Below are positions 12,301 to 20,621 of a stretch of 64,000 bases of DNA, piece after piece. The stretch lies in contig JAJLRJ010000006.1 in assembly GCA_024195265.1 (NCBI GenBank), positions 11,025,487 through 11,089,486 on the forward strand, given 5' to 3'. A program made the position numbers and the translations under genes. The notes under the pieces are model-generated. The model was not told the DNA's origin, ran no database searches, and was given only the letters and a program-made list of their open reading frames with translations. The number at the start of each line of letters is the position of its first letter. Within the stretch, counting starts at the first letter, position 1. The DNA is from Dendrophyllia cribrosa (lineage: Eukaryota > Cnidaria > Anthozoa > Scleractinia > Dendrophylliidae).

Positions 12301-15054
12301 TGGCCAAACACCCTGCCTTTTTTCAGCACTGAAAAAAGGTGGCATTTAAGTTTTATCTTTACACTTGAATTATTTTTTCTTGCAGATTTTAGTAGCTCTC
12401 AAAGATCTTCACTACAGAAACATTGTTCATTGCGACCTGAAGCCCGAGAATGTGTTACTATCTTCAGTTACTAATGATTGCGGCTACCCTCAGATTAAGC
12501 TATGTGACTTTGGTTTTGCTCGTATTATCGAAGAGAAATCGTTTCGTCGTTCTGTGGTCGGAACGCCAGCGTACCTCGCCCCCGAAGTCCTTCTCAATAA
12601 GGGATACAATAGATCACTCGATATGTGGTCGGTTGGTGTCGTCGTGTATGTAAGGTAAGTATCGATAACAATAGATTGCTCGATATGTGGTCGGTTAGTG
12701 TCGTCGTGTATGTAAGGCAAGAATCGATAACAATAGATTTCTCGATATAATCCTAAAGTGTGACCATTCGAATGAAAGCTAGTGAGCGGTACTTTCCCGT
12801 GATACTGTTTATTATGTTATACAAGGTGATTCTAACTTTTGAATCTGTGGATGAAATCCTAAAGTGTGACCATTCAGATGAAAACTATTAACCGGTACTT
12901 CCCTGTGGTGCTATTTATTATGCTGTATAAGGTGGTTCTAACTTTTGAGTCCGTGGATGGAATCCTAAAGTGTGACCATTCAAATGAAAGCTACTGAGTA
13001 GTACTTTCCTGTGGTGCTGTTTATTATGCTGTACAAGGTGGTTCTAACTTTTGAGTCTGAGTCCGTGGATGGAATCCTAAAGTGTAACCATTCTAATGAA
13101 AGCTACTGAGTAGTACTTAACTGTGGTGCTGTTTATTATGCTGTACAAGGTGGTTCTAACTTTTGAGTCTGAGTCTGTGGATGGAATCCTAATGTGTGAC
13201 CATTCTAATGAAAGCTACTGAGTTGTACTTTCCTGTGGTTCTAACTCTCGAGTGTGTGGATGAAGTTAATTTTAAAGTGTGACGCTATTGTGGACATTTT
13301 TGCTGTGTTGCTGTTCAATTTGCGTTACATTTTTTCCAAGTGGTATTCGCAAGAAAAAAAAGTTTAAGAAGTTAATGTTTTCATCTCTAAGTCTTCAGTT
13401 GGTTTACAAAGTAATTTTCGTTCTTTTACAGTTTAAGTGGAACATTCCCATTCAATGAAGAAGAAGACATCCAAGACCAAATTCATAACGCTGCCTTCAT
13501 GTATCCGCCCGACCCATGGCAGGAGATTTCACCAGAAGGTTTGTACATTGACAACATTAAAACAGCGGTCAAACCAAAGCCATGGGAAACCGGTTTTTCG
13601 GTTGTCACTCATTCAAACAGTAAACAAATGTACGGCCAGTCAACGTACTTCGCTTTAAAAAAGCTTAAAGCGATTTTAGTCAATCGTTAAATGTTTTCGC
13701 ACGCTCACAGACTCAGGAAAAAGTTATGAGCTTTGATCTCTCCAAGTGAAAACCGTATCTTTAACGGACTTTTGTTAATTTTCGAAATTTTTGTCGTGAC
13801 ACCTGGTTTGACCTCTGCCAGCCTGGTCCTGAGGCGGTACGCACCTCTCGGAACGCCTCACAAGATTGGCTAAGAAAACAATAGAACAAACAACAGAACA
13901 ATGGACCCTAGACCTAAAAACAATACAAGTGCGTGATAACCAGGTCCAATGAAATTAGAGGTTCTGAAGAGGTGCGTGGCTACTGCTGGTCCTGCCAGCC
14001 TGGTCCCCAGTCCATCCCTTCCACTAATTGTGCGTATAACTTACACATGTCAGGATATTTACAAATCGTGACGCAAGAATGACCTTTTCCTCTCTTGTTT
14101 TTTTTCTCAGCTATTGACCTAATTAACAATCTCTTACAAGTCAAGCAACGCTGTCGGTACACAAGTGATAAGTCGCTTATTCACCCGTGGCTTCAGGTAA
14201 ATAACAGTCATATAAATCGTAAATATACAGTGACATTATCACAGCTTGGATGGCAAAATATTTTTTTTGCGATCAATTTTTCGCGTTAATTTCACTTTGC
14301 TTCTCAAAGGAAGGCGCGTATAGAAGACGAGATTTTCCTTTTCACAAGACATTTTTCTTCTCATTGACTAAGACAGACAGTAAAATCAACAGTAACGGCA
14401 ACTGAGAATTACGGTAAATGTGGAAGTTTTCAATCGAGTGTCTCAAAATTGCTCTGGCCAATCACAACAGACGCAGACAATCCAATAAACCAATCAGAAC
14501 GCGAATCAATTACATGTCGCTGGCGCCAAGCGCGGGAAAACGCGTGCGAGCATGTCACGATTGGTTTTGGTTTTACTTCTGATTGGTTGATAAAGTGGCG
14601 CGAGATTTTTTAACCAATCACAAAGCGTAGCAATGCAAAACCAAAGCAGTTGCGAAATTACTTTCGATACTCAATTGAAAACCCCTTAATGAGTTTGCTT
14701 TGGTGTTTCATTCCGATTATACCGTAGTTTATTTCACGTTACACATGAAATAAGTACAAAACGTGCGCTTACTGAGAGAAGGGCGCTGATTCGACTAATT
14801 GGCTCATGTTCACACATAATCTTTTCCAGGACTACCAGACCTGGTTGGACGTGAGAAGCCTGGAGGCTGTTGTAGGCGAACGTTACCTTACACACGAAAG
14901 CGATGACGCCAGGTGGCAAGCATACGCTGAGCAACTGAAAGCGCGCCAACACAAAGAACCTGCGCGTGAAACCACGCGGCCGACCAACAACAGATTTTTC
15001 CCGCCAATGTCGCCAACAGAGCGCAAGCTACAAACAAGTATTAGTTTTTTGTGA
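3308..15054 (+). CDS. PRKD: protein kinase D (PRKD), 3' 12 exons; 5' end outside window
   Basis: Diacylglycerol-responsive Ser/Thr kinase of the CAMK group, acting at Golgi and plasma membrane. Exons: 3308-3636, 4489-4566, 5248-5512, 6269-6336, 7615-7687, 8968-9074, 10598-10654, 10738-10842, 12386-12654, 13432-13538, 14111-14196, 14830-15054. All have AG/GT borders and every phase closes, giving 588 residues after a split first codon. Order: acidic Ser/Glu-rich linker, PH domain (exons 1-3; [19 protein letters not shown]), variable linker, kinase domain (exons 4-11) with the glycine loop GSGQFG, VAIK lysine, HCDLKPEN catalytic loop, CDFGFARI, and the PKD activation loop [16 protein letters not shown] with its two regulatory serines. 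The C-terminus ends SISFL, a class I PDZ-type ligand. The C1a/C1b exons should lie left of the window. Whether it is orthologous to PRKD1, 2 or 3 cannot be told; a cnidarian probably has one pre-duplication gene. Confidence 0.96.
3740..3925 (+). repeat. diverged 106-bp-family repeat, two short units
   Basis: Two adjacent units about 88 bases apart, each containing TTGAATGGTCACACCA, an AGGATTTCG stretch, ACTCAAAAGTTA and GTACTGCTGAAGAGG. The order of words matches the 106-bp repeat at 5.5, 12.7, 15.2 and 49.8 kb. It lies in the PRKD intron in the same orientation as at 49.8 kb. Confidence 0.8.
4421..4434 (+). repeat. poly-C run
   Basis: About 14-16 cytosines lie just upstream of the acceptor of the PRKD exon at 4489. 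Such runs are prone to length errors in assemblies. Confidence 0.8.
4594..5119. mobile_element. pogo/Tigger-type MITE with TA target site
   Basis: Inverted ends CAGTGGAACCTCGATTTAAC and its complement bound 526 bases and are flanked by TA at 4592-4593 and 5120-5121. The interior repeats the ends in shortened form (TTCGTTATATCGAGG several times). CAGT-starting ends with TA duplication fit the pogo branch of Tc1/mariner. No transposase ORF is present. It fills most of the intron between two PH-domain exons of PRKD. Confidence 0.85.
5527..5835 (+). repeat. 106-bp tandem repeat, three units
   Basis: Units start with GAATGGTCACAC-type words at 5534, 5641 and 5747, a spacing of 106-107. Each unit carries AGGATTTCATCCACAGACTC, then AGTTAGAACCACCTTGTA, then AGTACTGCTCAAT. 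The array begins 15 bases after the PRKD donor at 5513, so it directly abuts the exon. Confidence 0.9.
6350..6620. mobile_element. 280-bp CCAAT-rich MITE family, copy 1
   Basis: The element is bounded by TGTCGTAAAACCAAAACC and CTCAATTGAAAACCGCTCTA. Inside, ATTGG/CCAAT words occur about six times around a CGCGGGAAAACGCG core. Six further copies occur in the window. It starts only 14 bases after the donor of the 68-base PRKD exon (6269-6336). Confidence 0.88.
6655..6812. repeat. hairpin element with AACAATAG core, copy 1
   Basis: Short element with imperfect inverted ends (GTACGCAGCTCTTAC against AAGAGCTGCGTGGTA) around a core containing AACAATAGAACAAACAAC and AATGGACCCTAG. The same structure recurs at 13,824 and 19,588, so it is a dispersed family of about 150 bp, probably a small MITE. 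Confidence 0.75.
6953..7228. mobile_element. TTAA-flanked palindromic MITE
   Basis: TTAA at 6949-6952 and 7229-7232 bound a 276-base element with ends GGTTCCCACTAGCGACG and complement. The interior is purine-rich on the left (GGAAGCGGAGTCG) and pyrimidine-rich on the right, so almost the whole element can fold back. It shares its right TTAA with the next element. Confidence 0.85.
7233..7444. mobile_element. TTAA-flanked MITE, AGGTGATGTTACACGGG family, copy 1
   Basis: TTAA at 7229-7232 and 7445-7448 bound 212 bases with near-perfect arms (AGGTGATGTTACACGGGACG and complement, continuing through TTCGCAACGACGATTTTTA). It abuts the preceding element head to tail, and the two share one TTAA, so one probably inserted into the target duplication of the other. 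Confidence 0.87.
7947..8158. mobile_element. AGGTGATGTTACACGGG MITE, copy 2, right end interrupted
   Basis: Second copy of the family at 7233, beginning after TTAA at 7943-7946 and running through AAAATCGTCGTTGTGAATCG to CCCGTGT. There it is cut by a different element (8162-8448). The expected last dozen bases (ACATCACG and TTAA) are not found beyond it. Confidence 0.82.
8162..8448. mobile_element. MITE nested in another MITE (GGCCCGTTT ends, TAA target)
   Basis: Ends GGCCCGTTTTCCAGG and AATCGCATGTGTAAACGGGCC are inverted with small gaps. TAA lies on both sides. The host MITE copy at 7233 shows the site as GTGTAACAT, consistent with a 3-bp TAA duplication, which suggests the PIF/Harbinger group. 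The interior is rich in AAATCGC words on both strands. Confidence 0.75.
8519..8626 (+). repeat. about 21-bp tandem array with E-box cores
   Basis: Five units of the type CACTATAACGCACGTGCAGAT. Four contain a perfect CACGTG palindrome, the canonical bHLH E-box; the first has TACGTG. It sits between two MITEs in a PRKD intron. Regulatory use is speculation. Confidence 0.85.
8663..8906. mobile_element. TAA-flanked MITE (AGCCCGGTTTTCACATGTCG ends)
   Basis: TAA at 8660-8662 and 8907-8909 flank 244 bases whose ends (AGCCCGGTTTTCACATGTCG; complement of CGACATATGAAAACCAGGCT) are inverted. The interior repeats GGGAAAAT and TCTGGGAC on both strands. It ends about 60 bases before the acceptor of the PRKD exon at 8968. 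Confidence 0.85.
9362..9635. mobile_element. 280-bp CCAAT-rich MITE family, copy 2
   Basis: Runs from AGAGTAGTGTGGTAAAACC to GAAAACTGCTCT with the same internal order of CCAAT words and the GCGCGGGAAAATGCG core as the copy at 6350. It lies in the PRKD intron 9075-10597. Upstream, 9120-9300 has repeated TTTTTCGAACC words, another short inverted-repeat relic. Confidence 0.87.
9709..10125 (+). mobile_element. tRNA-derived SINE, interrupted
   Basis: The tRNA-like head (9709-9787) has an A box around GTAGTCTAGTGGTTTGC and a B box GGTTCGAGCC. The body contains GACAAGAAACTTTACTCT, CCACCCAGGTGTATAAATGG, GCGATGGACTAGCATACC and GAAACCGGGTTAAGGTCC. The same body, in the same order, is present on the minus strand at 53,998-54,268. 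A palindromic element (9786-9903) splits head from body. The middle motif resembles the conserved central domains known from many metazoan SINEs; that link is inferred. Confidence 0.85.
9786..9903. mobile_element. palindromic MITE inserted into the SINE
   Basis: The arms ATCAATTCAATAAAATTTTT and AAGTTTTATTAAATTGAC plus GTAATTTACAAG and its complement fold around a short loop (ACTGAAACAATGG). Comparison with the uninterrupted SINE at 54 kb places the insertion between CCTGG and TCTCT. CCTGG appears on both sides, but the exact target duplication is unclear. Confidence 0.8.
10489..10550 (+). mobile_element. SINE body fragment
   Basis: CGGCGACATATTGTTGGAGG followed by TGCGATGGACTAGCATACC and CAGGGGGGAGTAGTA matches the body of the SINE at 9.7 kb without head or tail. 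It is a truncated copy about 50 bases upstream of the acceptor for the PRKD exon at 10598. Confidence 0.78.
11069..11114 (+). repeat. TTCGGC hexanucleotide microsatellite
   Basis: About seven and a half tandem TTCGGC units lie in a PRKD intron. Because the unit is six bases long it creates an apparent Phe-Gly repeat ORF, which is not real coding sequence. The rest of the intron, 11115-12385, shows no element I can name. Confidence 0.92.
12386..12654 (+). other. PRKD: PRKD exon carrying catalytic loop, DFG and activation loop
   Basis: This 269-base exon encodes [11 protein letters not shown], then CDFGFARI, then [17 protein letters not shown] and [13 protein letters not shown]. The acceptor is TTCTTGCAG and the donor AAG|GTAAGT. 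It leaves phase 2 and joins the T at 13432 to form Ser. Its last 47 bases and the start of the following intron are tandemly duplicated downstream (separate entry). Confidence 0.95.
12608..12746 (+). repeat. 62-bp tandem duplication of PRKD exon 3' end plus donor
   Basis: The words AATAGAT..CTCGATAT occur at 12608, 12670 and 12732, exactly 62 bases apart. Unit 1 is the last 47 exon bases plus 15 intron bases. Unit 2 copies both, with the donor GTAAGT changed to GCAAGA. Unit 3 is truncated after CTCGATAT. The second donor is GC type. Confidence 0.93.
12745..13285 (-). repeat. 106-bp tandem repeat, about five units
   Basis: Units read on the minus strand match those at 5.5 and 49.8 kb. AAAGCT-type anchors at 12777, 12989, 13101 and 13212 give spacings of 212 (twice 106), 112 and 111. 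The extra six bases come from a GAGTCT duplication. The array starts inside the third unit of the 62-bp duplication. Confidence 0.9.
13824..13992. repeat. hairpin element with AACAATAG core, copy 2
   Basis: Inverted ends around CGGTACGCACCTCTCGGAAC and AAGAGGTGCGTGGCTAC flank AACAATAGAACAAACAACAG and AATGGACCCTAGACC. Same family as 6,655 and 19,588. Confidence 0.75.
14425..14685. mobile_element. 280-bp CCAAT-rich MITE family, copy 3
   Basis: Bounded by GTTTTCAATCGAGTGTCTC and ACTCAATTGAAAACC with the GCGCGGGAAAACGCG core. It lies in the last PRKD intron (14197-14829), about 145 bases upstream of the terminal exon. Confidence 0.87.
14830..15054 (+). other. PRKD: PRKD terminal exon with PDZ-ligand-like C-terminus
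   Basis: The last exon starts after TTTTCCAG and encodes [25 protein letters not shown], a short basic low-complexity tail and the ending SISFL before TGA. Mammalian PKD1 and PKD2 also end in a hydrophobic PDZ ligand with an autophosphorylated serine two residues from the end. Here that position is also Ser. Confidence 0.92.
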
Positions 15055-15224
15055 GACAGCAGTGCCACATTTCTAAATAATTATCATTATTGTAAACCAG
15101 GGAATTTTAACGTTTTATCGCTCAAAAAAGAAACAACTGGGATATTAGGTGGCCCGGCGGCATAGGCCTCTCACTCCCTGAGTCAAAACTCGGCTTGTAT
15201 CATTTTGTTCTTACTATTGATTTT
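15055..15224 (+). other. PRKD 3' flank, probable 3' UTR
   Basis: Sequence directly after the stop codon is A/T-rich with no AATAAA nearby. The first perfect AATAAA on the plus strand that I noticed lies near 15,868, so the transcript end is not resolved. No further ORF of interest is visible. Confidence 0.3.
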
Positions 15225-15330
15225 GTGGATGAATTCCTAAAGCTGTTTATTACGCTGCACAATGTGGTTTTAACTTTTGAGTCTAGATGAAATCCTAAAG
15301 TGTGACCAATTCAAATGAAAGCTAGAAAAG
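15225..15330 (-). repeat. 106-bp repeat, single worn unit
   Basis: Minus-strand match to the 106-bp family (TTTTGAGTCTAGATGAAATC, AAAGTGTGACCAATTC, AAATGAAAGCTAG), with internal deletions. It lies 170 bases past the PRKD stop codon. From here to 19,100 I see no gene; two ORFs at 15,395-15,848 have no recognisable homology. Confidence 0.8.
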
Positions 15331-17273
15331 TGCATATGAAGTAAAAAAAGAATTTCCATGGTTTGATAGTGCTTTACTTTCTTTATCTAAATTTGTGGGT
15401 TTCATCGAAAAGATCCTTCCCATTGTGAAATTATTCGGCTTGAAAGTGTTGAATTTTCCGCCAGAAAGTGTCTCTATCGAGCGCGCGGCCAAAGCTATTG
15501 TATTACAAGGCTGTGACGTAAAAAATACTTCAACTCACGAGTATCATGGCGGCAAAGGAGAAGTCTTCGACCTCGGCGACTTTCTGTCTGTCTGACAGAG
15601 ACTCTGTAGAAGACGTAATTTCATCACAGTCTGACATTCTTTTGAAGAAATGGAACGAAACACACTGTGAGCATACAAAAGAACGAATTTCAAGTATTTT
15701 CTACGTCATCAACACAATGGATATCGACAACTCGTTCCCAGTCTCCGGGACACTGATTTCTGCAAATTGTGCTACTTTGGACGGCAAAAAAGAGGCCTTA
15801 AATTTTTTTCTCACAAATATCTTTTATGATTTCGAGATAAAGACATAATAGCCTCCAAAGAAAGACAAAATAAAAAATTACCTCATATGCACTTTAAATT
15901 GTTAGCTTTTAAATGAGAACTATCGAGCAGTTATTTCCTGTCGTGGCTGCCAACGTAACTGCGAAATTCTATCTTTACTTTCCGCCTTGGAACTAGAGAA
16001 CAGGGTAGCCTTACTTCACAATCAGAACCAATCCTGTTAGAGCTACGAGGACTTATCATACAAGTTGGACGACAAAAACAACAATTTCCGAGTGAGATTT
16101 TCGATAAAAATTGGCGTTTCTTGTGAGCTTGAGTGCGTCTTTGTCGAAAACTCTGAACGATGTAAAAATTATGTATTATTCATCGTTCGTGCTCCAAGGC
16201 GAATAAAAATAGCAAATGGTCAGCTATTTTGTTTTTTAAACACCGGGTAAACTTATCAATGCGACAGTTTTCCCAGACGGTTGCAGACTGCAACGTTTGG
16301 AAAACAGAACCGAAATTTAAGGTCGAATGGAAAGGCGCCCTTGGTCTCCGAAATGACGTGTAATACTTACGAACAGGCATGTCCTGTCGACTAGACCGCG
16401 GGGTTTGTGCGTTCGAGCCGCCATCTTTATCGCATTCTTTGAGCTAAAACGTGAGGGGGAGGATTGGGTGGGACGAAATTTTATTATCTACGCGATTTTA
16501 TATTTTGCCGAGAATTCACGTCAAAACGATTGTCCAATGTTGCAATTGTAATAATAGGTAAATAAGTAACGAATTCCAATACACACTGTTGCTAATCAAT
16601 ATTGTATTTTATCCAAATTTTCAGTGAATAATTTAAAGAACAGCAACGTTGTATGTCGTAAGTTATTTGTAGTTTTGTTGAAAACGAAGACGAGCAATTT
16701 TACGCTATTTGTACGGTTTGAGAAACGTCATGGAATTTCCGTAAAGGGAAAAGATATTGTTGAAGCAACTTTTTTATCTACGAAAGAAAATGCTGTTTAG
16801 TTGCAAGCTTGTGAATAAGGAAAGTCCATTCTTGGGTGAGGGAGGGGTGGGGGACTCCAAAATATAAATAACGGGGGTGCTCGTCGTACCTTTTAGGGGT
16901 CAAAATAATTGGATTGGTACCGCGCTTAGGGTGCTAAAATCTAAAATGACCACCGTTAAAACTATCGCGGTACCTTTTGTGGTATTGCTTCCAAGAAATA
17001 TGACAGGACCAATTTGTCAGTCAACTGGATTTTGACGTTGCCTCATTCATTTATCGCTATTAAAAAGTGTTAGTGTCAGTTCATGTGTTGTTTTAGAATT
17101 GGTACCTCTCAGGGGTTAAAAATCCATTTGAGCCACGCCCGTCAAACGAGATTCTGGTACCTTTTAAGGTGTTTTCAGAAAATGTCCGACGAGCACCCCC
17201 GTCACTTTTATCATTTTTTATATGGTTGTTCCCCCTTCCCCCTCCTTGCTAGAATTGATGTGGAACCATTCAG

Positions 17274-17402
17274 GTGCGTTCACACGACAAACTAAAGTTT
17301 GCAAATTCGTGTTGGCAAATACGTTTGTGAACGTCAAAAAAATAGTTTGACCAATGCTGGCAAAATATTTTGGCATGTTTACCGTGTGAAGGCACCTTTA
17401 GT
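17274..17402. mobile_element. small MITE with AGGTGCGTTCACACG ends
   Basis: AGGTGCGTTCACACG at the left and CGTGTGAAGGCACCTTT at the right are inverted over about 125 bases, with a gap of two mismatches. The interior holds TTTGCAAATTCGTG and CAAAATATTTTG. This is an isolated short element in intergenic DNA. Confidence 0.65.
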
Positions 17403-19587
17403 CAGGTTAGAAAGAAACGAAATTTATGGGTTTTTTTCCGCCTTCTGTTTGCCGCCATCGTGAATAAAGCGGTGCGGTGTCCACCATTGAGGGCCTTGGG
17501 ACCAAATGTCTTATCAAGCTTGCTGATTGGTTAATTCACGCTTTCGCTGTGATGTCATGCGACTACAACTACCACAATTCTTCGCTTTTTCGTTTTCTCA
17601 TTGTTATTAGCTGTGTAACCATTGTTAATGTTATTTAAAAGGACCACTTGGGTTAAATAATTTAAAAAGGAACAGGAAAACGAGGAGCTTGGTAGTGAAA
17701 TGACTTCCTTGTGAAACGTGCTATCGGAAATAACAGGATGCAGTCGCGAGCGTGGAACACGCAACTCGTAACCAACCTGTCACACGGAAGCTCTCAACTC
17801 GCAAAATTCACGAATAAAAGGTTTATATTGTTTTTGTTATTTGTTTCTGACAAGTAGCCGTTACCAACATCCCCAAAAAATTCATACGAGTTCATATAAA
17901 CGTAAACTTCAGCACATGTACTAACCTTCATTCTAATAAAGAGAAAGTTGTTAAGTGTGTATAGTGTCCAAGTCAGTTATAACTTTTATTCTGTGTACAC
18001 TTTTAGTTTTAAACTTACCGAAACTTAAGACTTTATCATACGATTTACATCTAAGACATTTTTTTGCGGTTTTCAGTACTATTTAAGTTTAGGAACGGAC
18101 CATTTTATTTGTGAGCGAGAAGGTAGTTGTGCGATTTTTACTCGGCACTACTTTTTGGCGACTAAATGCTATACTTGAATTATCTTTCCTTACTTTACGG
18201 TGCATTTTGTTCGTTTCGCTGCTCGATTTTTTTGTTCCGCAAACGTTTGGAGTCAATGCTTTTGATATTTTCTTGTATTTGCCCAAGCTACCCTCTTAAA
18301 ATAAAATGGTCCTCCCTATTTCCCATTCTTTCGTGGAGATCAACTATACAATCACAATTCAGGAATATATTTCAGGAAATCAAGTCAAGTTCACTTGCGG
18401 CATTGAGGTGGTTTCCTGGAAGCTATCCCTGAACTCTTATTGGATACTCGATGACCATGAAGGTATGCAGCAAAGTAAAATGGGTGAAACTTTGGCGCTT
18501 GGCGCTGTCAACTCTGAAGACTCGTTTGATGTAACGATTTTTCCTTTGTTAGGTTATTTTTTGTCACGGCGGCTTGTAAGCAAAGCCATGAAGTTGAAAG
18601 TTATTTGATAGTGATTTCTTAAACTCATTAATTATTCTTCAAGAAAAAACAAAAGAAATGAGTGTTTAATGAAGTTCGGAAATCAGATGAAACACCGTGG
18701 CTCGTGTTTGATATATTACAACACTTGTAACAATCAGTTGCAAAGTTAGTCAAGCAATGATAGTTATGTACAGTGTAATTCCAACGCGAAGGCTCGAGAT
18801 GTCAGTTTTTTTTTCATAGAAAAGCGTCCTATTGCAAAATAAAATCGGGTTTTCAGTCAGTACCTTGTGTTAGTCTTTGTGCTTTAAAGTGGTTAAGTGG
18901 TCAGATAAACCTAAAGCTACCTGGTTCGCATTAAAATAAGCCTTTTTACCCCTTGGTAGAATTAATATCAGACTCCTATAAGTCAACTTATGACTACGAA
19001 ACATTCGTACTCTACCCTCCCCTAGGCGTATTGCTTCCCCGACCCCCACCCCCATCCCCTGCGTCCAACTCCCCACTCTCCCCTCCTTTCAACGGGCCAT
19101 GTAGCAACTTTCTTAAGGTCTCCGCCACACTATTCTTGGTTTTCACTTACGTCATATCAAAATTCATAAGCATTAAACAATAGATTTCGAATCTAAAATG
19201 TTTATGGAATTGTAGAGAGTTCAAAACGACACATCTGGGCCAAATTTTGAAGCGCTAGAACATTTCGTTCAAGAGTTACAGGCGAACGAGTATTAGACAT
19301 TTTTAGTTTAAAGAAATGTATGGAGCGGCCATCTTTGTGACCCACTCAGGGGCGCATAGATGGCGGCCAAAAATTCAAAGTCTTAATTACACCAAAAATC
19401 AAATTAAAAAATATTGTATTTGCTATAAGCTACATTAACTGGGCTTATTAGCACTTATAATAACCTTCAGCTGATTCAATTTTGTTTATTTTCACGGCTT
19501 ATCTGAAATAGCGTGACAAATTTCGTGACACATTTAAAACCTTTGTAAATCGGAAGCAAAACATCGTTAAAATCTGGGAGAGGCTGT

Positions 19588-19732
19588 ACCTTTCCAAACA
19601 AGCTCAGTGATTAGTTAACGAAACAATAGGTTAAACAACACAAACAATAGCCCTAGACCTAAACACAATAGAAGCTACAGTACTACGGGGCCAATAAAAA
19701 TAGAGGTCTGGAAGAGCTACAGTACTACTCTA
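19588..19732. repeat. hairpin element with AACAATAG core, copy 3
   Basis: Contains AACAATAGGTTAAACAACAC, CCCTAGACCTAAACACAATA and the paired arms GAAGCTACAGTACTAC and GAAGAGCTACAGTACTACT. It is inserted in the inverted-repeat element at 19.1 kb, since the copy at 25.2 kb lacks it. Confidence 0.75.
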
Positions 19733-19781
19733 AAATCTGAAACTTTTTGTGAAACAACACTGGTATCCACATACCATGTTA

Positions 19782-20281
19782 GGCCTGGGGCAAACGTCGA
19801 ATCTAAGTTGCGTCGAATTTATTAAAAATAGGTTGGACAAAGAGTCGACTTTAATAATTCCAGCGTGGTAGCAAACGTCGAACCTGCGTCAATCCTATTT
19901 TACAAGTTGCACTTCATTAAAACACGGGAATAAGCACGCGTCCCTGTGCTATTCACTCGACGCGGCTAGTTACTGCAAGGACTTGCTAGCGAAATGCCGA
20001 AATACAGTGCTCGTCGGGCCTTTCTTTGGTATTTAATTGCGAAAAATAGAAAGAGAAGACTCGCATTACATACAGCTCTGAGCAACGCTTTTACCGGCTG
20101 TCCTTCCTCAACGTCCTCGTTTCCTTCAAACACTGAACATTTATTGCAAACAGGGAATTCGCATCTCAAGCATTTATATCAAAACACATTTCCATCACGC
20201 TGTGCGATGTCAGCAATGACTTTCGATAGCTCGCCACTCCCGGTCGTGAAATTGTCTTTATACAGCGCATGCTCGTCAGGG

Positions 20282-20315
<34 letters not shown>

Positions 20316-20621
20316 AGCGTTTGGCAGATGGGGGAGTCGGTATTTTTGTGACGTTTGCGCAGTCCATCACATTTGAATCAATTATTTTGTAATTTGCATG
20401 ATTTATGAATTGAGTTCAGCGCGAGTTTAGAACGGCGTTTGCTGAAACGCCGAACCACTGTCGCATTATCCGACTTGGCAAGTCGAACTTATGCTGGAGT
20501 CGAACCAATTAATTTGAGTCGAACTTAATTGCGGCAGACGTCGCACCATTCATGCGCCTATTTCAAAATTCATAGGTTCGACGAATTAAGTTCGACTAAG
20601 ATTCGACGTTTGCCCCAGGCC
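19782..20621. mobile_element. 840-bp TTA-flanked element (PIF/Harbinger-like)
   Basis: TTA at 19779-19781 and 20622-20624 flank ends GGCCTGGGGCAAACGTCGAA and complement. The empty site is readable in the related element at 25.7 kb (CATGTTAGAAACAG), which confirms a 3-bp TTA duplication. TTA/TWA targets with GG-starting ends suggest PIF/Harbinger. A 107-codon ORF (19994-20317) with a basic start runs into a poly-G tract and is not recognisable as a transposase. Confidence 0.87.
20285..20314 (+). repeat. 30-nt poly-G tract
   Basis: Thirty uninterrupted guanines, preceded by five more and one A. It sits inside the 840-bp element and is likely to vary in length and to be hard to sequence. Confidence 0.95.

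Noticed and set aside
15395..15848. Two overlapping ORFs after PRKD, possible small gene
   Set aside because: No recognisable domain, no clear splice sites or second exon; could be 3' UTR or relic.
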